Assembly: GCA_039707655.1 (NCBI GenBank)
Contig: CM077665.1
Span: forward strand, 308,760,486-308,824,485
Length of the DNA stretch: 64,000 nucleotides
Direction of reading: 5' to 3'
Origin: Elymus sibiricus
Lineage: Eukaryota; Streptophyta; Magnoliopsida; Poales; Poaceae
Made by a program: the position numbers and the translations under genes
Shown: positions 34,201-45,640 of the stretch, one piece after another
Numbering within the stretch: the first letter of the stretch is position 1
Layout: each line of letters opens with the position of its first letter
Notes under the pieces: model-generated
What the model was told of the DNA's origin: nothing
The model's input: only the letters and a program-made list of their open reading frames with translations
Databases searched by the model: none

Positions 34201-35029
34201 TGCAGGGATGAATTCATCTATTCGAATAGCCGTGTCCACGGTAACAGGACGACTTGGAGTTGTACCTTGACCTGATATAACTAAAACTGTGGTTTACATT
34301 GGAATGAATGTTGGCTCTGGGATTGCTTCCTCGCAGGGAGTCGAGGAAGAATCTCTGGGCGTGGTTACTTAATAAAATTTGCTACAATAATATTGCTATA
34401 TATGAGATACCAGTCTACTCTCTTCTAATGCTGCAAGATGCTGAAGATGCTAGTCTTTGATAGGACTAGGCCTTCCCCTCATTCCTGCTTTCTGCAGTCA
34501 GTCCAGATATAACCCCATTCCATGATACTGATGCATACTTAGCATAGTTCTGATGTCAGTTTTGCGAGCACTTTGGATGAGTACTCACCGCTGCTTTGCA
34601 TTCTCTTTCCCCCTCGATATGATTACCGCGTTCAGATGACGGAGCTTAGGAGATGGAGTACGCCGAAGACGACTACTACACCACCGCTGGAGCCTACTAC
34701 TACGAGGAGAGTGCCGATGCTCAGGAGTAGTTAGGTTGTCTCCCAGGCAGGAGGCCTCACCTCTTCCGAACTGTTGCTTATGTTTGTGCTAGCCTTCTTA
34801 AGGCAAAACTTGTTTAACTTATATCTGTACTCAGATATTATTTGCTTCCGCTGACTCGTGCTTGTCGAGCTTTGTATTCGAGCCCTCGAGGCCCCTGGCT
34901 TGTAATATGAAGCTGTATGACTTTAATTTGTGTCTAGTGTTGTGTTGTGATATCGATCAGTGAGTCCCTAATCTTGGTCGTACGCATTGCATGTATGATT
35001 AGCGTACGGTCGAAATTAGGGGCGTCACA
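31234..35029 (+). repeat. G1 3' LTR (3796 bp)
   Basis: It runs TGTGACGCC..CGTCACA. It has a GC-rich block (31540-32310) with long open frames on both strands that do not look like proteins, then an AATT/TTAA-rich block (32310-32470), the four-unit GAGGGTGATTCCTC array and the 25-codon Tyr-rich ORF at 34653-34730. This full copy shows what is missing from the broken 5' LTR (about 31622 to 33170). Confidence 0.9.
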
Positions 35030-35034
35030 GGGAT

Positions 35035-35135
35035 AGCCCCCCCCCCCAATCGCCCACACATGCAAGGCGACGGTTTAAGACTACGTCACGGAAAGGGGTT
35101 AAAAACCGTTTGTATAGCACGCAGCTGCACTAGTG
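35035..35135. repeat. CACTA-1 right terminus
   Basis: The last bases are CTGCACTAGTG, so the inverted end reads CACTAGTGCAGCTGCG. CGGTTTAAGACTACG and AACCGTTTG are subterminal motifs. The sequence of W begins at 35136; the first three bases, TAA, are the candidate target duplication. Confidence 0.7.
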
Positions 35136-36055
35136 TAAATGTGTGAACATGTGCCAAGTCAAGCCACTTGAAACATTCAGAGGAGGATACCATATCATCA
35201 TACTGCATCACAACCATTTTAATGCATGTTGACATCCAAGATAAATCATTATCCACTCCTAGCTACTTAAGCATGGCATGAGCAACTATAATCTCTAATT
35301 GTCATTGCAAACATATTTGATCATAATATGTTGAATCATGGATACTAGGTTAAACATATTTACAAAAAAAAACAAGTTGAGTTGATACATGCTTCTCTCT
35401 GCCACAGTCACTTCATCAAATATCGTCATTATTGCCTTTCACTTGCACGACCGAATGATATAAAATATAATAACAGTGCAAGAGTGATGTGGACTAAGCT
35501 GGAATCTGCAAACATTTTATTCAAAAGGAGAAGACAAAGTAATTTGGGATCTTTGTTAGATTAACAATAATGCATATGAGAGCCACTCAACATTTTCATC
35601 GTGGTCTTCTCCTTGGTATGACTCAAATAAAAGGAAAATAATATTGGATAAACACACTGAAATATTTTTTAGAGTTTTTGATTTTTCTTAAAGAAAGCAA
35701 ATCAAAGAAGGAAAAACAAAGAGGAGAAAAACTATTTACACGGGAAAACTCCCAACAAGTAAAAGAAGAAACGAGAAATGTTTTTGGGTTTTCTTTTGCT
35801 ACTACAATTAATTTAAACTAGAAAGAAAACCCGAAAAGAAGCAAGAAATATTTTTGGATTTTCTCAAAGTTTTCCAAACACGCAAGAAGAAAGCGAGAAA
35901 ATAAATCTAGCAAGGATAATACAATGAAAAAGTGTAGACACCGACAACTGGAATGAAATGTGTAAACATGAATATAATGTCGGTGGAAATACGTACTCCC
36001 CCAAGCTTAGGCTTTTGGCCTAGCTTCGTAATCACCATCCGTAATAGCCATCCGG
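35136..36055 (-). other. W 3' noncoding region
   Basis: No coding frame. In minus sense, just past the stop of the second ORF, there is AAGCTTGGGGGAG, resembling a polypurine tract, within an inverted repeat at 36003-36026 (AAGCTTAGGC paired with GCCTAGCTT). The rest is AT-rich. Confidence 0.55.
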
Positions 36056-37050
36056 TCATATGTGGAAGTGTTGTGGCGGCGGCACCTGAGCGTCCCATTC
36101 CTGGGGCTCCTCCTCAGCCGCTGCCAGATCATTCCGGTAGGTAATAATGTCCTCTAGCATGACCATGTATCCGTTCCTGGCAATAGAATCAGACAAAGCA
36201 GGTGCAGGCAACGGGATAATATCACGGGTAACCTCGCTGAATACTAAGTTGTAGCGAATGTTATGAAAAGAATCAGCTGCATCAGTAAATTGATGATCCT
36301 CCATTGCCTTGTGATCTAGAAAAACTCGGGGCAAGGGATAATCATGTTGGCGAATCTAAACATTAAAGTGACTCGCTAAGCGAGTAGCATAAATACTACC
36401 ATGTATCTTGCCCTTAGTCCTGTTAAGGTGTAGGCGACGTGCAATAATAGCCCCTAGGCTAAAGGTGTGATCATTGTGTAGTGCTCGGCGTAAAATGGCG
36501 AGGTCGGGAGCACTGAGTGCACAGACCTTCTCCCTAGCGGTTAAACACTTCGCGATGAATAAAGCAAAGTAATGCACAGAAGGAAACTGCAAAGTGGTGG
36601 CAGTGGCATTTGACACGCCTCTTTCATCACCCACTATCAAAGTGAGGAGAAAGTCCTCAAACTCCGCTGGTCGAGGCTCTCTTAATTCCCCATCAGAAGG
36701 GATCAAACATATGTCCCAAAAGTCAGTGAGCGGTATCTGACGGGTTTCGGCATATAAATTAAACTGCACATCAGGAGGATTATTCCTACTAAGAAAATGA
36801 AAATTTTGCACAAAGGAATTTGTAAGGAGGTGGTGTTGGTCACACTCAGCTATGAGGAAGTCGGTCAGCCCAGCATTTGCAATGAATTGGGCAAACTCTT
36901 GATGGAACCCGCCTCCTCCATGAAGGCATTATGCGGCCATTCGCATAGCCGCACCTCCACCATTCTCGGAGTGTTGAGGTCATTGTTCGATGATTCCCCA
37001 ATGACTCCTTGAGCATTCTTCTTGAAGGAAAACTTCCTAAAGAAACTCAT
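36056..37050 (-). pseudogene. W second ORF, Athila ORF1-like, broken
   Basis: In minus sense it starts MSFFRKFSFKKNAQGVIGESS at 37050 and, after a frameshift near 36865, continues in the frame of 36811-36356. A stop at 36356-36358 is followed by the same frame to 36056 (HDYPLPRVFLDHKAMEDHQF...). The pattern with FWDICLIPSDGELREP, YFALFIAKCLTAREKV and SLGAIIARRL is that of the ORF1 family carried by Athila-type elements. Function is not established. It lies downstream of the gag/protease ORF rather than within it, so it needs either its own transcript or re-initiation. Confidence 0.6.
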
Positions 37051-37828
37051 ATTATTCCTACAAATAAATTTCTGAAAGTTTTAGTCTACAAAAATTTTGT
37101 CAACAAAAACTTCGTAAGACTGATAGCAACTACTCCTAAGGATGCCTAGAGGCCATATTAAGCATCCAAACTACTTAGAACTCTAAGAATTCAACATGCA
37201 AGCCCATCTATAGCAGCACCAAGAGTAGCTAATTATTCTAAAAATAAACCACTAAATCAAAAACTAATTGGAGCAACAGAGGAGTCACATACCAGGTAGC
37301 AATCCCCCAAAACAGTTTCGGAAACGGAGCTTCGAGCAAAAAGATCGAAATCCGCGGGTTTGAGAGCAAGAACACGAGAGAGAGAGAGAGAGAGGGAGCT
37401 ATGGTGATTTTTTTGGAGGTAGGAGATGGAATGGGCTAAAGAGATAAGTGAGGGGACCCACGTGGGGACCATAACCCACCAGGGCGCGCCCTGGTGTCTC
37501 GTGGACACCAGGTGCACCCCCTATAATGTTATTTGCACCAGAAATTCAGAAATATTCAGAAAAAAATCGTGTTAACTTTTCAGGACATTCTGAGAACTTT
37601 TATTTTTGGATCATTTTTATTGCACGGAGAAATCAGAAAACATGATAAACATGGCATTTTATTTTTTTATGACTAAGAAGAATAGAAAGCAAAAGGTGGG
37701 AGCAGAAGGTTGTGCCTACTAGATTCATCAACTTCATACCTCTCAAAAATGATCCATTAATAAGGTTGATCAAGTCTTATTAACAACCACTTTCGATTAG
37801 CATGAAACCGAAGAATTTTCGTAAATCG
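37051..37828 (-). promoter_or_regulatory. W internal spacer with perfect palindrome and GA tract ahead of the second ORF
   Basis: Between the protease ORF and the ORF1-like ORF lie CACCAGGGCGCGCCCTGGTG (37477-37496), a perfect 20-bp palindrome of the kind found upstream of TATA boxes in the LTRs here, then a (GA)n tract at 37372-37396, and a possible splice donor ACCTG/GTATGTG (minus sense) near 37295. This suggests an internal promoter and leader; I see no clear TATA box. Confidence 0.4.
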
Positions 37829-39442
37829 CTAAGATACCTCAATGGGGATATGCATATCCCCAATAATAAGGATGTCATATATCTTTTTGGCAGTAGGTAG
37901 AGGTAGTTGAAAACTTCCAATAGTGAGTGTCGGAGATTTTTCAATAACATTTATACCATTCACTTGGAATTGTTTCTTCGGAAAGTGCACCGTATGCTCA
38001 TTACCATTGATATGAAAAGTGACTTTGCTTTTATTGCAATCAATAACAGCCCCTGCGGTATTCAAAAAGGTTCTACCAAGGATAATCGACATGTTGTCGT
38101 CCTCGGGCATCTCAAGAATAACAAAGTCTGTTAAGATAGTAACATTTGCAACAATAACGGGAACATCCTGACAAATACCGATAGGTATGGCAGTTGATTT
38201 GTCAGCCATTTGCAATGATATTTCAGTAGGTGTGAGTTTATTCAAATCAAGTCTTTTATATAGAGAGAAAGGCATAACACTAACACCAGCTCTCAAATCA
38301 CACAAAGCAGTTTTGACATAATTTCTTTTAATGGAGCAAGGTATAGTTGGTATTCCAGGATCTCCAAGTTTTTTAGGTACTCCATCCTTAAAAGAATAAT
38401 TAGCAAGCATGGTGGAGATTTCAGCTTCAGGTATCTTTCTTTTATTAGTGATGATATCTTTCATGTCTTTTGCATAAGGGGTCATCTTTAAGATATCAGT
38501 TAAGCGGGTACGCAAAAAGACTGGCCTAATCATTTCAGCAAAGCGTTCAAATTCTTCATCATCTTTTTTCTTAGATGGTTTAGGTGGAAAAGGCATGGGT
38601 TTATGAACCCATGGCTCTCTTTCTTTACCATTTTTTCTAGCCACAAAGTCTCTTTTATCATATCGTTTATTTTTAGGTTGTGGGTTATCAAGATCAACAG
38701 CAGGTTTTATGTCAACATCATTATCTGGTTCTTTATCATTGTTCGGTTGAGTATATTCATGAACATCATCATTATCATTTTCATTATCACTAGGTGAATG
38801 TTCATTACCAGATTGAGTTTCAGCATCAGAAATAGAGGCATCATTATCTTCAGGAGGTTTTTCTATCTCAGGTTCACTATAGGTATGCAAAATCCTATCA
38901 TTTTTATTTTTCTTTTTCTTTTTAGAAGGACTAGGTGCATCAGTGTTAATTCTCTGAGATTCTTGTTCAATTCCTTTAGGGTGTCCTACAGGATAAAGTG
39001 GTTCCCTAGTCATTTTACCTCCTCTAGTTGCTACTATAACAGCAAAATAATTCATGTTATTATTCATTTCATTAAGCAATTCTCTTTGAGATTTAGCAAC
39101 TTGTTCTAACTGGGTTTGAACCATAGAGGCGTGTTTTCCTACACCTCTAACATCATTGTTGATTCTAAATAACAAGTCACTCAAGTGAGCAATCATATCA
39201 GAATTATATTTCAATTGTTTCAGAACATTTGCATTGAAGTGATCTTGTTTCCTAATGTAGTTGTCAAACTCATATAAGCATTGACTATGATGTTTATTGT
39301 AAGGGATATCACCTTCATCAAACTTTAATAAAGAATTTACCTCTACCACCTGTTGAGGTGGTGGTGTGTCAAGGCCATGTATTTCTTCAATAGGTGGTAA
39401 ATTCTTAACATCCTCAGCTTTAATACCTTTTCCTTCATACAT
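37829..39442 (-). pseudogene. W gag C-terminal and protease-like ORF, 537 aa
   Basis: A long open frame in minus sense. The N part is helical (LLKFDEGDIPYNKHHSQC; VQTQLEQVAKSQRELLNEMN), the middle is a very acidic and Lys-rich low-complexity region, and the C part has a retropepsin-like fold (LCDLRAGVSVMPFSLY ... IILGRTFLNTAGAVID). The usual catalytic Asp-Leu-Gly-Ala reads DLRA here, which would be expected to disable the protease. It follows the gag frame after a shift near 39500. No RT follows. It probably supplied structural Gag plus protease. Confidence 0.7.
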
Positions 39443-39593
39443 TTCTTTGCCTCCTGCATATCTTCAGGACTGAGAAATAATATACCCCTCTTCTTCGGTG
39501 TGGGTTTAGGTGGTGCCGTGGTGGTTCAGGGAGACTCCAATCATCATAATTCTTCAATATATTATTCAATAGTTCCTCGGCCTGTTCAATAGT

Positions 39594-40640
39594 TCATTCC
39601 CTAAAAACGCAACCAGGACAACTATCTAGGAAGTTCCTAGAAGCATCAGTTGGTCCATTATAGAAGATATCAAGTATTTCATTTTTCTTAAGAGGGTGAT
39701 CAGGCAAAGCATTAAGCAATTGGAGAAGCCTCCCCCAAGCTCGTGGGAGACTCTCTTCTTCAATTTGCAGAAAGTTAAATATTTCCTGTAAGGCAGCTTG
39801 TTTCTTATGAGCAGGAAAATATTTTTCAGAGAAGTAATAAATCATATCCTGGGGACTACGCACACAACCAGGAGCAAGAGTATTGTACCATATCTTAGCA
39901 TCACCCTTTAATGAGAACGGAAATAATTTGAGGATATAGTAATAGCGAATTTTCTCATCATGAGCAAAAAGGGTGGCTATGTCATTTAGCTTAGTGAGAT
40001 GTGCCACTACCGTTTCTGTTTCATAGCAATGGAAAGGATCAGATTCAACCAAAGTAATTAACTCTGGGTTAACAGAGATTTCATAATCCTTATCAGTAAC
40101 AAAGATAGGCGAAGTAGCAAACTTAGGATCACATTTCATTCTAGCATTCAAAGATTTTTCTTTCAGTTTGCATAGTAATTTCTTAAGATCATCCCTATCA
40201 TTGCAAGCCAGAAAGTCTCTAGCTGTCTCCTCATCTATAACATAACCCTCAGGTATCTTAGGCCATTAAAATCTAGGAGAGCTAGGTCTAATAGGTGTTT
40301 CATAGTTCTCAGTTTCAAGGACTTCATCAGTTTTAGTAATCTCATCAGTTTCAATAATTTCATTCTCTTTAGCTCTAGCAATTTGTTTATCAAGAAATTC
40401 ACCTAGTGGCACATTATCATCAGGCATGGTACTAGCATCATCATAAGCATCATTCATAGCAGAAGTAGCATCATCAATAACTTGCGACATATCAGGATTA
40501 ATAGCATGTGGTGGTGTTGCAAGTCTAATCAAAACAGAAGGTGAATCAAGTGCGGAGTGTGATGGCAAATCCTTACCTCCCCTCGTCTTAGAGGGAACGA
40601 TCTTGGTTTTAGTATCCTTCAAATTCTTCAAAGTGATCAA
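39594..40640 (-). pseudogene. W gag, broken
   Basis: In minus sense it starts MITLKNLKDTKTKI at 40640, close to the primer site. A stop at 40266-40268 interrupts; the same frame continues to 39594. The part NDIATLFAHDEKIRYYYILKL with FPFSLKGDAKIWYNTL, YYFSEKYFPAHKKQAALQEIF and FYNGPTDASRNFLD is a standard Gypsy/Athila retrotransposon Gag. No zinc knuckle. Confidence 0.8.
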
Positions 40641-40680
40641 TTTATATAAATCCCAAGTGACTCAACAAATATAGCTATTC

Positions 40681-40698
40681 TCCCCGGCAATGGCGTCA
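40681..40698 (-). promoter_or_regulatory. W primer-binding site for tRNA-Asp
   Basis: In minus sense TGACGCCATTGCCGGGGA, two changes from the complement of the tRNA-Asp 3' end, 11 bases past the LTR. Confidence 0.8.
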
Positions 40699-40709
40699 GA
40701 AAAAGGTCT

Positions 40710-42116
40710 TGATAACCCACAAGTATAGGGGATCGCAACAGTTTTCGAGGGTAGAGTATTCAACCCAAATTTATAGATTTGACACAAGGGGAGCCAAAGA
40801 ATATTTGCAAATATTAGCAGTTGAGTTGTCAATTCAACCACACCTGGAGATTAAATATCTGCAGCAGAGTGATCAGTAGCACAATAATATGATAGTTTTC
40901 ATAGCGGTAGTAACAGTAACGGTAACAGTGATAGCAATGATTTTGTAGCAATTGGAACAGTAGCAATAGCAATAGTAACTTAGCAAGAACAATATGTGGA
41001 AAACTCTTAGACATTGGATCGGTGTATTCGTTGGATGATATTCATCATATAACAGTCATAACCTAGGGTGACACAGAACTAGCTCCAGTTCATAAATATA
41101 ATGTAGGCATGTATTCCATAAATAATCATACGTGCTTATGGAAAAGAACTTGCATGACATCTTTTGTCCTACCCTCCCGTGGCAGCGGGGTCCATAAGGA
41201 AACTAAGGGATATTAAGGCCTCCTTTTAATAGAGAACCGGAACAAAGCATTAACACATAGTGAATACATGAACTCCTCAAACTACGGTCATCACCGGAAA
41301 GTATCTCGATTATTGTCACCCCGGTGTTTACGGATCATAACACATAGCTGGTGCATATGACTAGCAAGATCGGATCAAGAACATAGATATAATGGTGATA
41401 ACATAAACGGTTCAGATCTGTAATCATGGCACTCAGGCCCTAGTGACAAGCATTAAGCATGGCATAGTCATAGCAACATCAATCTCAGAACATAGTGGAT
41501 ACTAGGGATCAAGCCAAACAAAACTAACTCGATTACATGATGATTCTCATTCAAATCCTCACCGACCAGCGAGCCTATGAAGGAATTACTCACTCCCGGT
41601 GGGGAGCATCATAGAATTGGCAATGAAGGAGGGTTGGTGATGACGAAGACCAAAGATTCCCCTCTTCGGAGCCCTGAACGGACTCCAGATCTGGCCTCCC
41701 GATGAAGAATAGGAGGTGCCAGCGGCTCCATCTCGTGAAACGTGATAAAACTTCCTGTCCTATTTTTTTCTGCGAAAATAGGTATTTATGGAGTTGGAAT
41801 TAGGGTCAGGGGGGCCACGAGGTGACCACAACCCACTAGGGCATGCCTGGAGGTGGTGGCGCGCCCTGGTGTATCGTGCCTAGCCAGGGCACCCCCTCCG
41901 GTGGCTCTTGGTTCCAGTATTTTTCTTTTATTCCGAAATAAATCTCCAATAAGATTTGTCCAATTCTAAGAACTTTTATTTCTACACAAAAAAAACACCA
42001 TGGTAGTTTTGCTGAAAACAACGTCAGTCCGGGTTAGTTTCATTCAAATCATGCAAATTGGAGTCCAAAACAAGAGCAAAAGCGTTAGGAAAAGTAGATA
42101 CGATGGAGATGTATCA
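40710..42116 (-). repeat. W 5' LTR (1407 bp)
   Basis: Ends TGATACATCTCC at 42116 and TTATCA at 40710 in minus sense. It holds the GC-rich inverted repeat at 41826-41879 and, about 35 bp downstream, CCATAAATACC (41781-41791), a good TATA box. The 3' part has interspersed AGCAAT/GTAACA runs (40900-40990). Confidence 0.85.
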
Positions 42117-43704
42117 CGAACCCAGACCACTCAACCCCCACTGCAGAGTACCACCAATCATCCTTGACCGATGACGAATTTTACATTTACATCAGACCAC
42201 TAGGCTCCAGTCCAAACTACGTGTCACTCACTTTTTTCCCGCTGAATAGGCTTCGACTCTGTGTGCACTTACACTGTAGCCCCTCAATACAGCATCGAGT
42301 AAAGTCTTCCAAACTCCAACTCTGCCTTCAACATGACTCCATGGTAGATGATCAGTCCACCCTTGCGCCCCATCGACTTCAAGCTCACATGTGCACTGTC
42401 TTGAATCAACCCCGCGGCATAGTCTCGTCGAAGCCACACAAACATCAGGCTTGTGCCACGTGTTTCCACGCCCCATAAGTCGGTCACCAACGGCATCACG
42501 CTCCTATCTCGTCATCACATATCCCACCACCGTCTTCTGTACCAACCAAATTGCATCGATCCGTCAGACTGTCCAGTCTGACCCAGCCAAACTTGTTCGA
42601 CTGCATGACACACTCCAGACTCCTCAAGCCGTCATTGTGACCATCGTCATCCATACACACATGTGTACTAACAAACAAAACCAAAGAGAAACCCCTCATA
42701 GCCTTCCCGTGTGAGCCACACATACGTAGCTTCTGGATCCTTTTATTTCTTCTTGATAGCATCACGATCCAACTCTAAGTCCTTGTGCAATTATTTTTGT
42801 CCAAACAAATCTCTTGTCCTGCTGTACAGCGACTTGCCTCCGGCTGCCACACGCACACAACAACAGCCCCTCTGTCATGCGTGGGAAGTATCGCGCCTTC
42901 GTCAATGCCTGGACTGCAGGCTGCCCGTCGGGCCCTGCCTTGGGCCTTGCGGCCTCCGCCAGCTCCTTGTGGATGTTGTTGCCTCAGCTTTGATTCGATC
43001 TCACAAAATCACGATCCGATCCGAATCCTGCCGCTGTTGTACGCTGTGTTGCCTGCTACTACTGCCAGATCTACTGCTTGACCCATACGTGTACGTGACT
43101 CCGCCTCCTGCAACCGTGCGGCTTCCGCCACCTTGGCCGCTGCTCACGCGGGCTTCTGTACCCATCGATCGATTTGCTTCACGCCTGTCCGTGCGCAGTG
43201 CATCGCCACTGCTACCTGTACGCTCGCCCGATTGGTCCGTGATTGCCGCACGTGTAGCCCGCGCACACGTATCTTCCTGTAAATCAACAATCCGTGACCT
43301 CTGATCAGACTAGCTCTGATACCACTTGTTAGAATAAATCCGAGGCACACCGTCGATCATCCGAGGACCAAGAAATCACACGAGGAACGACACCGAGATT
43401 TGTTAACGAGGTTCACCGATATGGCTATATCCCCAGGGCATGACTATGGGCGCTCATCCCCGTGACACCGTCACAATACCGCACCCTGGCCGCCCTGGGC
43501 GCCGGCACACGCCGTTGTCTCCACCTGCGCGCCTGTGCTATTATGTTGGCATATGTTACATCGTGTGTCTACCCCCGCTATATATGAGAGGACTAGGATA
43601 CAAGTGTCCTATTAGGACATGACTCCATATCCTATGTAAACACAATTCAACTACAAGTCCAACTGTAACCTACCTTGTACACAATATTCAACACAACTCT
43701 AATA
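42117..43704 (-). mobile_element. Small LTR element with initiator-Met primer site (5' part)
   Basis: In minus sense a 378-bp LTR (43704-43327) begins TATTAGAGTTGTG and ends TCTAACA. It is followed at once by AGTGGTATCAGAGC, the initiator-Met primer site (43324-43313), typical of Copia elements. About 1.2 kb of interior (43312-42117) has no ORF that reads as gag or pol. The rest is cut off by the insertion of W. Copia-type, non-autonomous is the best reading; the LTR start has a T for the expected TGTTAGA. Confidence 0.65.
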
Positions 43705-45269
43705 GTTCTGGACAACAATGCCCAGCCATGTTATGATTTTTTTAGAGTAACTTCAAACTTGATTGTGAGCTATCATATATTCCAAGTAAATAATGTGCAA
43801 ACATACATTGGAAAGAGAATATAGAAAACTAAGCAATAAATTTGCAATTGCTCTACAAAAAAAAAATCAATTGTACAACACTATCTTGCCTCCATTGAAA
43901 TATCTTCACCGAGATTATGTTCTCTCCTTCCTCTTCATCTAGATCCATCACTGAAAAGGCATTTAAATTGCTCAATTGTCGACACTCAACATAGGAGATC
44001 AATAATATTTTCGCAGTAAATCATTGAAGAGGAAAGACGTGTAAGAAAAGGACAACAACAAAAAACAACCAAGATGATACCATACTTTCCAAGGTAATTT
44101 CATAAGCTAATGAGCTGAAACTATAGATACTCATTCAAATAAGATGTGCCTAATACAGCAACCCTAACTCTAGCCAACATCAATTTTCATGTATAAAGTT
44201 CCAAGCCTATAGAAAAAAGAAATGCACATGGACATACTAGAATAATGGGTGCGTGATAGGTTGTTAAATAAGTGAACTATTTTCCAGTATCATAAATAAT
44301 AAACTAACATGGGAGACGATAATCCAATAAGATACATCAATGCACTATCAAATGCAATTTTTGCTGCTCGATTTCAATAGTACAGTCTAATAGCAGAGGG
44401 TAATACATAGAAGATTGTTTTAACTGTACTTCTAAAATCATCATGCCAAAAAAAGAAACACCAAGTTCAGCGAGCCAAAAGCTATAAATTTATAAGTTAG
44501 GTCACAAAAGACCACTGAGCCAAAAGTTTATTGCACTCGGTTTTTTTATTGGACATCCTATATCGCTTGGTCCAAAAGTCCAGCAATGGATTTGCATTGT
44601 CCATTACGGTGCAGATCTACATCAAGTAGTTCATGTCTTGCTATCTTGTAATTTGCATCTATTAAGTAGGATTAGTTCTCAATTTCGTGTACTGCAACAA
44701 CATGCATCTTGTTATCTAAAAATTGCTGCATTTATCATGATGTATTATGAAATTCACTAAGATTAGCTGATGTATTGTTCTTCAATTACTTCTCACATAC
44801 ATTATAACTGGGAATGCAAATGGCTCCTTCTCGGAAATTCGATGAACAGAACATTGTTAATTATAAAGGGAAAGGGTCACTATATTACCGTGGATCTATG
44901 ATGAAACAGCCTGTTGGTCCCATTGTATGTCGGCCGGGGCTAAACGTCCTCTTCTCGGCCAGGGCGGATGCGTTTCCAAGCACCTTTGCGCGAGTTCTGA
45001 AAGACACCTACTTTAAAGAATACATAGAATATGAACAAAATGATAGTTCACATTACATGCTTCTATATCCTTCTTTCCATAAGCATCAATGGCCCTCTTT
45101 TTGAGATTTTCAAGAACCAACGCTCGAGAGCTCTGAAAGGTATGACAAAAGATAAAATAGTCTCATATGCATTCGTTTATGTGGCAATATATAACGACAA
45201 ATGATAATTCGTACTATAAATAAACATTTATGTGCTCCTAAATGTTTTTGAGGTAATGTTGCTCCTAAT
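43705..45269. other. Unassigned DNA between two elements
   Basis: AT-rich, without LTR ends, terminal repeats, tandem repeats or exon structure I could recognise, apart from the orphan ORF at 44814-45104. It may be old decayed transposon or true intergenic DNA. Confidence 0.4.
44814..45104 (+). CDS. Orphan ORF of 96 aa, unknown
   Basis: ATG 44814 to TGA 45104. The product begins MQMAPSRKFDEQ and includes a Gly/Tyr part (NYKGKGSLYYRGSMM) and GPIVCRPGLNVLFSARADAF. The segment 44900-45000 is more GC-rich than its surroundings, as a captured exon would be. I recognise no domain, and the length is only a little above chance in this AT content. Confidence 0.2.
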   Translation: MQMAPSRKFDEQNIVNYKGKGSLYYRGSMMKQPVGPIVCRPGLNVLFSARADAFPSTFARVLKDTYFKEYIEYEQNDSSHYMLLYPSFHKHQWPSF

Positions 45270-45640
45270 CACTACTAGTAAAAACCTTATAGGTGGAGGA
45301 TTATCAGTAGCGCGGCTAAGAGGAGCTTGCAATTGCTAAATTACAGTAGCGAGGCTAGAAAAAGCGCGCTACTGCTAACACATTAGCAGTAGCGCGGCGG
45401 CAGAAACCGCGTTGCTGCTACTGTGGTCCCCACCAAAGCGACCAGACTTCGTGTAGTAGCAACGCATCTCCTGGACGCGAGCGTGGTTATCCACCGAGCA
45501 CTACTGATAAAGTGGTCCCCACCGCACCCGCCAACCCACCTGTAGTAGCAGCGTGCCTTACAAACATGCGCTACTGCTAACATGTTGGCAGTAGCACCTT
45601 TTGTGGACACGCGTTGCTGCTAATGCGCAGCAGCCACCTT
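45270..45640 (+). repeat. CACTA-2 left terminus and subterminal repeats
   Basis: The CACTACTAGT end is followed by six or more direct and inverted copies of GTAGCGCGG / CGCGCTACTGCTA, spaced 30-60 bp. These would be transposase-binding sites in the family. Bases 45641-46312 are CT-rich then AT-rich noncoding DNA. Confidence 0.75.

Larger units (their letters stand above)
14079..35029 (+). mobile_element. G1: Tekay/Del-like chromovirus LTR-Gypsy element, hosting G2
   Basis: The ends are TGTGACGCCCCGG at 14079 and CGTCACA at 35029, with target duplication GGGAT at 14074-14078 and 35030-35034. The 3' LTR is 31234-35029. The 5' LTR survives as a left piece (14079-14494) and a right piece (about 23500-25331), with G2 between. 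Internal parts are the initiator-Met primer site, an upstream ORF and a single long gag-pol with protease, RT, RNase H, integrase and a chromodomain. One frameshift and four stops in gag-pol mean it is dead as a coding unit. Confidence 0.9.
1..35135. mobile_element. CACTA-1: CACTA DNA transposon, left end outside window, carrying nested retroelements
   Basis: The right end is the inverted CACTAGTG terminus at 35128-35135. Short subterminal motifs of the form ATCACAAACG, CACACGGTT and GTGTGTGATG are dense at 13590-14073 and recur near 1041-1060 and 4862-5010, as in Triticeae CACTA elements. The element's own sequence is 1-6824, 13224-14078 and 35030-35135; the rest is S1 and G1/G2. No transposase is visible in these parts, so it is either non-autonomous or its transposase lies left of the window. 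It is inserted in element W, whose 3' noncoding part resumes at 35136. The family name and the 3-bp target duplication cannot be checked because the left end is missing. That bases 1-6824 belong to the same element as the right end is inferred from the shared motifs. Confidence 0.7.
35136..42116 (-). mobile_element. W: Athila-type gag/protease LTR element, 3' end cut off by CACTA-1
   Basis: In minus sense: 5' LTR 42116-40710 (TGATACATCTCC to GGGTTATCA), tRNA-Asp-type primer site, gag, gag/protease ORF, a second ORF related to Athila ORF1 and a 3' noncoding part that stops at 35136, where CACTA-1 was inserted. The 3' LTR must lie left of the window. No RT, RNase H or integrase is seen. Its LTR start abuts 42117, inside the small element on its right. 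Confidence 0.8.

Noticed and set aside
37257..37517. 86-codon minus-strand ORF ahead of the W second ORF
   Set aside because: Spans the palindrome and the GA tract (Ser-Leu repeats); better explained as promoter and leader.
42711..43304. 197-codon plus-strand ORF
   Set aside because: Lies in the interior of a minus-strand LTR element and runs across its leader; Cys/Arg/Leu-rich without domain pattern.
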